Shown here: positions 6,026-10,787 of the stretch, in pieces | How positions within the stretch are numbered: position 1 is the first letter of the stretch | How the letters are laid out: the number at the start of each line of letters is the position of its first letter | Source: Bacillota bacterium | GTDB taxonomy: Bacteria > Bacillota > Bacilli > Lactobacillales > Streptococcaceae | Direction: 5' to 3' | NCBI GenBank assembly: GCA_021781855.1 | Contig: JAJXWC010000069.1 | Location: 1-10,787, forward strand | Length of the DNA stretch: 10,787 bases | Made by a program: the position numbers and the translations under genes | Notes under the pieces: generated by a model | Databases searched by the model: none | Told to the model about the DNA's origin: nothing | What the model saw: the letters and a program-made list of their open reading frames with translations, nothing else

Positions 6026-6045
6026 AGTCATAGGAAAAGGAAATT

Positions 6046-6546
6046 ATGAAGACGGTTTTAGTAATTTGTGAAGTCAAATTTTGGCGAGATTTGCGGGATG
6101 GGCTGGCGGAAGCTGGTGTAGGATTTTTGGGCTTTGATAAGAAAACACCCAATCGCAGCGAAATCGAAAAGCTGGTAGCACAGGCGGATTTTGTGGTTAT
6201 CAAAAATCTGAATGTAGCGCATCATTCGGTCAGATTTGCCAAGGAGGCGGCAAAACTGACGGATACACCGTTTTGGATTGGTTCAAATTTTGGTGTGGAA
6301 ACAATTTTGATGAAGCTGTCAAATGTGTTTCCAAAGGAAAATTTTACGGTTAATTCTCCATCTGTGAAAATCAAAGTAAAGCGGCCTACTTCTGCACAAA
6401 AACGGGCGATTGAACCGCTTTTTCCAGAGGAAAAAGGTAAAGTGAAATTGTCTGCGAAAAAGAAAAATTTTCCATTGAAAACTGCGTTAAAAGAGGTCAA
6501 AATTGACGATGACGATGTGGATTTTGCAAAACTATTCAAGCCCTGA
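6046..6546 (+). CDS. DUF2325-like protein of unknown function
   Basis: This 166-residue protein has an N-terminal alpha/beta domain (residues 1-95) with the layout of DUF2325. A hydrophobic first strand (KTVLVICEV) is followed by an acidic/basic middle. Then come QADFVVIKNLNVAHHSVRF (about 46-64), with the asparagine-histidine region typical of the family, and TPFWIGSNFGVETIL (74-88). The C-terminal 70 residues are lysine-rich and end in an acidic cluster (DDDD, 154-157), so they are probably flexible and may bind nucleic acid; that is inference. AAAAGG at 6035-6040 is the ribosome site. A strong terminator sits just before the gene (5999-6025) and another overlaps its stop codon. No biochemical role is established that I can name, and the family call rests on pattern memory. 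Confidence 0.65.
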   Translation: MKTVLVICEVKFWRDLRDGLAEAGVGFLGFDKKTPNRSEIEKLVAQADFVVIKNLNVAHHSVRFAKEAAKLTDTPFWIGSNFGVETILMKLSNVFPKENFTVNSPSVKIKVKRPTSAQKRAIEPLFPEEKGKVKLSAKKKNFPLKTALKEVKIDDDDVDFAKLFKP

Positions 6547-6566
6547 TGAAAATGGGCTTTTTCTTT
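6538..6566 (+). terminator. Terminator overlapping the stop of the DUF2325-like gene
   Basis: AAGCCC (6538-6543) pairs with GGGCTT (6554-6559), followed by a T-rich tract to 6569. The 5' arm consists of the last two sense codons, so the stop codon TGA lies in the loop. Confidence 0.75.
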
Positions 6567-6685
6567 TTTATCTCAGAGGTACTGTCTCTGCAACCTTAAC
6601 AGCACACTATGAAAGATGTGCTATATAAAAAATCTCAATGTATGCGTTTTTATCAAGATTACAGGGCGCAGAAGTCTGTAAATTT

Positions 6686-6694
6686 TGCTATAAT
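6686..6694 (+). promoter_or_regulatory. ecf operon promoter (extended -10)
   Basis: TGC followed by TATAAT at 6689-6694 is a strong extended -10. No good -35 is seen at 17 bp. The expected transcription start is about 6701, immediately before ATG 6702, which would make ecfA1 leaderless or nearly so. The upstream in-frame ATG at 6609 would precede the promoter. Confidence 0.6.
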
Positions 6695-6701
6695 TGGTTT
6701 T

Positions 6702-7538
6702 ATGGATAAAATGCTCGAAGTAGAAAATTTACATTTTAAATATGAAAAAGAAAGCGAAACCGAGCAGTTGAACGGCGTAACTTTTGCGATTGAGCGTGGC
6801 GAATGGGTGTCGATTATCGGACAAAATGGTTCTGGAAAATCGACAACTGCTCGGCTCATTGATGGCTTGCTCGAAGAATTTGACGGAAGAGTCAAAATTG
6901 ACGGTGCGCTTTTGACAAAGGAAAACGTTTGGTTCTTGAGACGTAAAATCGGTATGGTTTTCCAAAACCCAGATAACCAATTTGTTGGTGCAACAGTCGA
7001 GGATGATGTTGCTTTTGGTATGGAAAATCAAGGCATTCCGCGTGATGAGATGCTACGCCGAGTGGACGAAGCGCTCCTTGCCGTTAATATGCTGGAATTT
7101 AAGAAAAAAGAACCTGCAAGACTTTCGGGCGGTCAAAAACAACGGGTGGCGATTGCGGGAATTATTGCATTGCGCCCGGAAATTATTATTCTTGATGAGA
7201 GTACATCAATGCTTGACCCGACAGGGCGAGCAGATATTACACGAGTCATTCGGGAAATTAAGACGAAATTCGATTTGACCGTGTTGTCAATTACTCACGA
7301 CCTTGACGAAGCAGCTTCAAGTGACCGCGTTATCGTCATGAAAGAGGGACAAGTACTGAAAATTGAGACACCAGCCGAACTTTTTAGCTCTAGCGAAGAT
7401 ATGGTCGAAATAGGACTTGATGTGCCATTTTCAACAAATTTGATGACTGATTTACGTGCCGCCGGTTTTGCTTTACCTGAAAAATATTTGGATGAAACAG
7501 AATTGGCTACATTTTTAGCAGGAGAATTGGTGAAATGA
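6702..7538 (+). CDS. ecfA1: Energy-coupling factor transporter ATP-binding protein EcfA1
   Basis: This 278-residue ATPase is one half of the EcfA1-EcfA2 motor of an ECF importer, which drives uptake of vitamins or metal ions by exchangeable membrane S components. Walker A GQNGSGKST is at residues 40-48, the Q-loop glutamine at about 88, the ABC signature LSGGQ at 141-145, Walker B IIILDE at 161-166, and the switch histidine in ITHD. The DESTSMLDP form after Walker B is typical of EcfA1. The frame is open to ATG 6609, but family alignment starts near MDKMLEVENLHF and the promoter lies inside the extension. ATG 6702 (or ATG 6711) is therefore preferred, although neither has a ribosome site. It overlaps ecfA2 by four bases. 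Confidence 0.92.
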   Translation: MDKMLEVENLHFKYEKESETEQLNGVTFAIERGEWVSIIGQNGSGKSTTARLIDGLLEEFDGRVKIDGALLTKENVWFLRRKIGMVFQNPDNQFVGATVEDDVAFGMENQGIPRDEMLRRVDEALLAVNMLEFKKKEPARLSGGQKQRVAIAGIIALRPEIIILDESTSMLDPTGRADITRVIREIKTKFDLTVLSITHDLDEAASSDRVIVMKEGQVLKIETPAELFSSSEDMVEIGLDVPFSTNLMTDLRAAGFALPEKYLDETELATFLAGELVK

Positions 7539-8395
7539 GCATAAAATTTGAAAACGTAAATTACACTTATCAAGATAAAACGCCTTTCGCCAGTCGCGCC
7601 CTATTTGATATTAACATGGAAATCGAAAAAGGCAGCTATACTGCAGTTATCGGACACACAGGCTCTGGAAAATCAACGCTCATGCAACATCTGAATGGTC
7701 TTGTGAAACCAACAACAGGTACGGTTACCGTTGGTGACATTGTCATTACCAATGCAAGTAAAGCCAAGGCGATTAAGCCTGTGCGCAAAAAAGTCGGTGT
7801 TGTTTTTCAATTTCCAGAAGCACAACTCTTTGAGGAAACAGTACTGAAAGATGTCGCTTTTGGTCCACAAAATTTTGGGGTGTCTGAAGTCGAAGCGCTG
7901 GCAACAGCACGTGAAAAATTGAAACTCGTAGGACTTCCTGAAGAATTCTGGGAGAAATCACCTTTTGAGTTATCAGGCGGGCAGATGCGACGTGTCGCAA
8001 TCGCTGGAATTCTCGCAATGGAGCCAGAAGTACTTGTACTTGATGAACCAACGGCGGGGCTTGACCCCAAGGCGCGTATCGGAATGATGCAGCTTTTTGA
8101 GAATATTCATGCTGGAGGGCAGACAGTTGTACTTGTAACGCATCTTATGGATGATGTAGCGAATTTTGCAGATTATGTTTATTTGATTGAAAAAGGGCGT
8201 GTGATTAGCTGCGGCAAACCTCATGAAGTTTTTCAGCAAGTTGATTTTTTGAGCACGCATGAAGTCGGTGTTCCGAAAGCAACGGAATTTGCCGTAAGTC
8301 TGCAAGAACGCGGAATTAAATTCGAAAAATTGCCAATTACACGAAATGAATTGGTTGAAGCACTGGTCAGTATGAAAAATAAAGAGGAGAACTGA
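7535..8395 (+). CDS. ecfA2: Energy-coupling factor transporter ATP-binding protein EcfA2
   Basis: This 286-residue protein is the second ATPase of the ECF module and pairs with EcfA1 on the cytoplasmic face. Walker A GHTGSGKST is at residues 40-48, the Q-loop glutamine at 92, the signature LSGGQ at 146-150, Walker B VLVLDE at 166-171, DEPTAGLDP at 170-178, and the switch histidine H203 in VTHLMDD. The start codon overlaps the ecfA1 stop (ATGA at 7535-7538), with AGGAG at 7520-7524, so translation is coupled. The frame ends in TGATG, where the last base of its stop starts an 18-codon ORF leading to ecfT. Length and motif order are normal. Confidence 0.93.
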   Translation: MSIKFENVNYTYQDKTPFASRALFDINMEIEKGSYTAVIGHTGSGKSTLMQHLNGLVKPTTGTVTVGDIVITNASKAKAIKPVRKKVGVVFQFPEAQLFEETVLKDVAFGPQNFGVSEVEALATAREKLKLVGLPEEFWEKSPFELSGGQMRRVAIAGILAMEPEVLVLDEPTAGLDPKARIGMMQLFENIHAGGQTVVLVTHLMDDVANFADYVYLIEKGRVISCGKPHEVFQQVDFLSTHEVGVPKATEFAVSLQERGIKFEKLPITRNELVEALVSMKNKEEN

Positions 8396-8451
8396 TGAAC
8401 CACCTTGAAAATATCCAATCAGCAACACTCCGAAAGGGTGTGTTGAGATGA
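8395..8451 (+). CDS. 18-codon mini-ORF linking ecfA2 to ecfT
   Basis: The ORF encodes MNHLENIQSATLRKGVLR. It has the best ribosome site in the operon, GAGGAG at 8384-8389, five bases before its ATG. Its ATG overlaps the ecfA2 stop (TGATG) and its TGA overlaps the ecfT start (ATGA at 8448-8451). It runs through the hairpin at 8423-8445 that covers the ecfT ribosome site. The likely role is in cis: terminating ribosomes open the hairpin and feed ecfT. I know of no function for the peptide itself. Confidence 0.55.
   Translation: MNHLENIQSATLRKGVLR
8423..8445 (+). promoter_or_regulatory. Hairpin covering the ecfT ribosome site
   Basis: CAACAC (8423-8428) pairs with GTGTTG (8440-8445). A T-G wobble and two C-G pairs continue the stem to a GAAA tetraloop (8432-8435) of the stable GNRA class, with one bulged T at 8439. 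The ecfT Shine-Dalgarno AAAGGG (8433-8438) lies in the loop and 3' arm. Initiation at ecfT should therefore need upstream translation. Confidence 0.55.
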
Positions 8452-9248
8452 ATAGTATGCTTATGGGGCGCTATATACCTGGTGATTCACTCATTCACCG
8501 CATGGACCCGCGCTCGAAACTTCTTGTCATGATTGCCTTTGTCGTTGTGATTTTTCTTGCGAACGACTGGTTAGGTTATTTGCTTTTGTTGGTTTACACT
8601 TTTGCTGGTGTCGGGCTTTCGAGAATCTCGGTTTCCTACTTTCTAAAAGGATTGCGACCAATGATTGGTTTGATTTTGTTTACGGTTATTTTCCAGATGC
8701 TTTTTACGCCTGGAGAACACGTTCTCGCACATTTTTGGGTTTTCCAGATTTCAACGGAAAGTTTGGTCAATGCTGCCTATATTTTCTTTAGGTTTGTACT
8801 TATTATTTTCATGTCTACAATTTTGACATTGACTACGCCGCCGCTTACTTTGGCTGACGGAATCGAAACGGGACTTGCACCATTGAAAAAACTGCATGTT
8901 CCAGTGCACGAATTAGGCTTGATGCTTTCGATTTCGTTGCGCTTCATTCCAACACTCATGGACGATACAACAATGATTATGAATGCTCAAAAGGCACGCG
9001 GAATGGACTTTGGTGAGGGAAATCTGCTCCAGAAAATCAAATCAGTCATTCCAATTTTGATTCCATTATTTGTAAGCAGCTTTAGACGCGCAGATGACCT
9101 TGCGATTGCGATGGAAAGTCGTGGTTATCAAGGCGGTGACGGACGCACAAAATACCGTCAACTCAAGTGGGCAACACGAGATAATCTGCTTGTTGTCAGC
9201 ATTATTCTGGTTGCATTTTTATTAATAGTTTGGAGTAAAGTAAAATGA
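8448..9248 (+). CDS. ecfT: Energy-coupling factor transporter transmembrane protein EcfT
   Basis: This 266-residue integral membrane scaffold joins the EcfA ATPases to the substrate-binding S component. Hydrophobic segments lie at about residues 25-40, 42-58, 70-88, 106-128, 152-166 and 246-262. The two cytoplasmic coupling motifs that dock into the ATPases are visible as ARG at 183-185 (AQKARGMDFGEG) and SRG at 224-226 (AMESRGYQGG). The N-terminal RYIPGDSLIHRMDPRSKL stretch is the family hallmark. Its start overlaps the stop of the 18-codon ORF, and its own stop overlaps the next gene (ATGA at 9245-9248). No S component gene lies nearby, which fits a shared group II module used by several S proteins. 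Confidence 0.93.
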   Translation: MNSMLMGRYIPGDSLIHRMDPRSKLLVMIAFVVVIFLANDWLGYLLLLVYTFAGVGLSRISVSYFLKGLRPMIGLILFTVIFQMLFTPGEHVLAHFWVFQISTESLVNAAYIFFRFVLIIFMSTILTLTTPPLTLADGIETGLAPLKKLHVPVHELGLMLSISLRFIPTLMDDTTMIMNAQKARGMDFGEGNLLQKIKSVIPILIPLFVSSFRRADDLAIAMESRGYQGGDGRTKYRQLKWATRDNLLVVSIILVAFLLIVWSKVK

Positions 9249-9853
9249 TTACGCTTAATGTCAATAGTCTTGAAAATGCCGAGATTTTTTGGAAAACACT
9301 CGGTCTGGAAAATGAAATCGCGCTAAACGAAACATTTAATCCCGCACCACAAACTTTAGCGCTCGCAGTGGATTATATTGATGAAATTCATGACAAAGTT
9401 ATCGAACTTGAATTACCAGCCAGCCCAATCGTATCAGGTGTGGAAGGCAAATCAATGTTTAGTTTTATCGCACCTGAGGGAAATACTTTTATCGTCATTG
9501 GTGAATGGGTTGAAGCACCTTACACGAATGAAAAACGCAATGCATATTTTGACAATATCAAAAGGCTCGTACCGCTCGCACCTGAAAATTTGACCAGTTT
9601 GTCAGAAGAGGCAATTATCTATTTTGGTCGCGTAACTTGTCCTTGGTGTCGTCGTTTGTCCCGTCAAATCGCAAAAATTGACCGTCAAATTTATTATATT
9701 AATACAGAGGATACCGACATAAATCTACAGTTGAAAGCCATTCGTGAGCAGTATGATGCGCCGACTGTACCAACGGTCATCAAACGATTTGCGGACGGAA
9801 CATTCGTCAAATTTGATGGCAAAACACAGACTTTAGACGAATTTGTAAACTAA
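9245..9853 (+). CDS. Fusion of a glyoxalase/VOC-like domain and a CPWC thioredoxin-fold domain
   Basis: This 202-residue cytosolic protein is the last gene of the ecf operon. Residues 1-92 resemble a shortened vicinal-oxygen-chelate (glyoxalase/bleomycin-resistance) domain: AEIFWKTLGLENEIAL near the start and APEGNTFIVIGEW at 77-89, like the DPEGN motif. The usual first-strand metal-binding His/Gln is not apparent. Residues 122-202 are thioredoxin-like: IIYFGRVTCPWCRRL holds the redox pair C132-P-W-C135, and TVPTVIK at 174-180 gives the cis-proline P176. A thiol-disulphide role is likely; the VOC part may be structural or ligand-sensing. GGAG at 9232-9235 and the ATGA overlap with ecfT show coupled expression. 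The thioredoxin part resembles the bacteriocin-accessory/YtpP type. Confidence 0.78.
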   Translation: MITLNVNSLENAEIFWKTLGLENEIALNETFNPAPQTLALAVDYIDEIHDKVIELELPASPIVSGVEGKSMFSFIAPEGNTFIVIGEWVEAPYTNEKRNAYFDNIKRLVPLAPENLTSLSEEAIIYFGRVTCPWCRRLSRQIAKIDRQIYYINTEDTDINLQLKAIREQYDAPTVPTVIKRFADGTFVKFDGKTQTLDEFVN

Positions 9854-9880
9854 TTTTTGGCACTTTGTCAAAAAAATTTT
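9854..9880 (+). terminator. Weak terminator after the ecf operon
   Basis: TTTTTGGCA (9854-9862) pairs with TGTCAAAAA (9866-9874) around a CTT loop with one G-T wobble. Only four T residues follow (9877-9880), after two further A residues, so termination is probably partial. On the opposite strand the stem is followed by a T run and would work at least as well, though no convergent gene is seen. Confidence 0.4.
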
Positions 9881-9923
9881 AGCCTAGCAACACTAAGCTC
9901 TGCTTTCGTATCACTTCAACCCA

Positions 9924-9938
9924 CATATTCAGAAAAAA
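9924..9938. promoter_or_regulatory. Possible CodY box before dapH
   Basis: CATATTCAGAAAAAA matches 11 of 15 positions of the CodY consensus AATTTTCWGAAAATT, with the central TTCAGAAAA intact. It abuts the dapH ribosome site, where bound CodY could repress amino-acid biosynthesis in rich medium. AT-rich sequence yields such matches often. Confidence 0.25.
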
Positions 9939-9950
9939 GAGGAAAATTAT

Positions 9951-10649
9951 ATGCAAGCCCAAAAATTATCAGCTCAAGAAATCATTCAATTCATTGGAAA
10001 TGCCAAAAAGCAGACAAAAGTTAAAGTGACTTTTGAAGGTTCACTGACAGGCACTTGTCCGGAAGAAGTTTTGCATATCGGCAACCATTTATTTGGCGAC
10101 TGGGCAGACATCGAACCGCTTTTGTCAGAATTGACCGAAAACAAAGATTATATCGTTGAGTTTGATGGCAGAAATTCCGCCGTGCCCCTCCTTGATACGC
10201 GTTACCTGAACGCTCGTATTGAGCCAGGTAGCATCATTCGTGACCAAGTCACGATTGGTGACAACGCCGTTGTCATGATGGGGGCCATCATCAATATTGG
10301 CGCAGAAATCGGCGAAGGCACGATGATTGACATGGGCGCTGTCCTTGGCGGTCGGGCAACAGTCGGAAAACACGCCCACATCGGTGCTGGTGCTGTTCTC
10401 GCAGGCGTTATCGAGCCAGCAAGCGCTGAGCCAGTGCGCATCGGCGACAATGTCCTCGTCGGTGCCAATGCGGTCGTCATCGAGGGCGTGCAAGTCGGCA
10501 AAAATTCCGTTGTCGCTGCAGGTGCCATCGTCATCGAAGACGTTCCTGAAAACGTCGTTGTAGCAGGAGTCCCAGCTAAAATCATCAAACAATTTGACGA
10601 AAAAACAGCTCAAAAGACAGCCCTCGAAGATGCGCTGAGAAATTTGTGA
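9951..10649 (+). CDS. dapH: 2,3,4,5-tetrahydropyridine-2,6-dicarboxylate N-acetyltransferase
   Basis: This 232-residue enzyme acetylates tetrahydrodipicolinate using acetyl-CoA in the acetylase branch of the diaminopimelate/lysine pathway, supplying lysine for protein and cell-wall cross-links. In Gram-positive annotation it is also called dapD. Residues 1-85 form the small N-terminal domain. Residues 88-205 are a left-handed beta-helix of hexapeptide repeats, including the signature RIEPGSIIRDQVTIGDNAVV (89-108) and MMGAIINIGAEIGEG (109-123). H141, in GKHAHIGAG, is the probable catalytic histidine. VVAGVPAKIIK (203-213) is the usual end of such acyltransferases. AGAGGA at 9938-9943 lies seven bases before ATG 9951. 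It is separated from the ecf operon by a weak terminator, and the next gene begins four bases after its stop. Confidence 0.93.
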   Translation: MQAQKLSAQEIIQFIGNAKKQTKVKVTFEGSLTGTCPEEVLHIGNHLFGDWADIEPLLSELTENKDYIVEFDGRNSAVPLLDTRYLNARIEPGSIIRDQVTIGDNAVVMMGAIINIGAEIGEGTMIDMGAVLGGRATVGKHAHIGAGAVLAGVIEPASAEPVRIGDNVLVGANAVVIEGVQVGKNSVVAAGAIVIEDVPENVVVAGVPAKIIKQFDEKTAQKTALEDALRNL

Positions 10650-10653
10650 GTCA

Positions 10654-10787
10654 ATGATTGAAATAATCAAAAAAGAATTAGAGAAAATAGAACAGCAAGA
10701 GAACATTGAGATACTCTATGCCTGTGAAAGTGGCAGTAGAGCTTGGGGTTATGCTTCTTCGGATAGTGACTATGATGTGCGTTTTAT
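10654..10787 (+). CDS. Nucleotidyltransferase of the COG3541/YcgL-like group (5' part only)
   Basis: The first 44 codons of a gene run off the window end. The translation contains ILYACESGSRAWGYASSDSD (residues 20-39) followed by YDVRF. This is the G-S-R...S-D-x-D-x-R pattern of the minimal polymerase-beta-type nucleotidyltransferase fold, in the form seen in the predicted nucleotidyltransferase group COG3541 (RlaP-like); the two aspartates of SDYD would bind metal. ATG 10654 is four bases after the dapH stop, with no clear ribosome site, so translation may depend on dapH. The substrate is unknown. Confidence 0.75.
   Translation, partial: MIEIIKKELEKIEQQENIEILYACESGSRAWGYASSDSDYDVRF

Larger units (their letters stand above)
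5632..6045. other. Long intergenic region with structured elements
   Basis: About 414 bases separate the divergent FMN reductase and DUF2325-like genes. I see no standard gene. Contents from left to right: a 17-codon ORF (5646-5699) behind a GAGGA; an interrupted hairpin at 5641-5666; a two-part structure ending in seven T residues (5745-5794); a candidate promoter (5874-5889); an AAAGGAG at 5904-5910 with no standard start codon after it; and a perfect terminator (5999-6025). Together these suggest a short non-coding RNA or an attenuated leader for the gene at 6046. Confidence 0.5.

Noticed and set aside
6574..6590. Small CAGAG/CTCTG hairpin between the 6546 gene and ecfA1
   Set aside because: A five-base stem with a seven-base loop and no T tract; too weak to call a regulatory element.
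6609..6701. 31-residue N-terminal extension of EcfA1
   Set aside because: It precedes the promoter, has no ribosome site, and does not resemble EcfA1 N-termini.
1..10787. CRISPR arrays, insertion sequences, phage or toxin-antitoxin modules
   Set aside because: No regularly spaced repeats, transposase or integrase motifs, or paired small toxin/antitoxin-like genes were seen on either strand.

Overview
The window reads as chromosomal DNA of a low-to-moderate GC lactic acid bacterium, most likely Lactococcus or a close relative. Pointers are an nrdD/nrdG anaerobic ribonucleotide reductase locus, an EcfA1-EcfA2-EcfT cluster, a DapH-type lysine/peptidoglycan gene, extended (TGN) -10 promoters and AAGGAG-type ribosome sites. 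No transposase, integrase, phage gene or CRISPR array is visible.

Layout. Positions 1-260 hold a GC-rich stretch of short-loop hairpins and an AT-rich Rho-independent terminator. Next comes a control region with two 13/16 matches to the NrdR box; the second covers the -35 element of an extended -10 promoter. This drives nrdD (387-2642), a D-2-hydroxyacid dehydrogenase gene (2732-3709) and nrdG (3706-4305), so the dehydrogenase gene sits between the reductase and its activase and overlaps nrdG by ATGA. A small membrane protein gene (4429-4788) and tRNA-Ser(GGA) (4833-4920) follow. A bidirectional terminator separates the tRNA from a convergent minus-strand NADPH-dependent FMN reductase-family gene (4980-5531).

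The 514 bases from 5532 to 6045 are non-coding or hold only tiny ORFs. They contain a possible operator, a structured element, a candidate promoter and a perfect terminator just before a DUF2325-like gene (6046-6546).

From 6702 to 9853 runs a tightly overlapped operon: ecfA1, ecfA2, an 18-codon mini-ORF, ecfT, and a gene fusing a glyoxalase/VOC-like domain to a CPWC thioredoxin-fold domain. EcfA1, EcfA2 and EcfT form the energising module of an energy-coupling-factor vitamin/metal importer; no S component is encoded here. The window closes with dapH (tetrahydrodipicolinate N-acetyltransferase) and the 5' end of a COG3541-like nucleotidyltransferase gene.

Most genes are housekeeping. The parts most worth a second look are the dehydrogenase gene splitting nrdD from nrdG, the mini-ORF plus GNRA hairpin between ecfA2 and ecfT, the VOC-thioredoxin fusion coupled to ecfT, the apparently leaderless ecfA1 start, and the terminator in the leader of the DUF2325-like gene.
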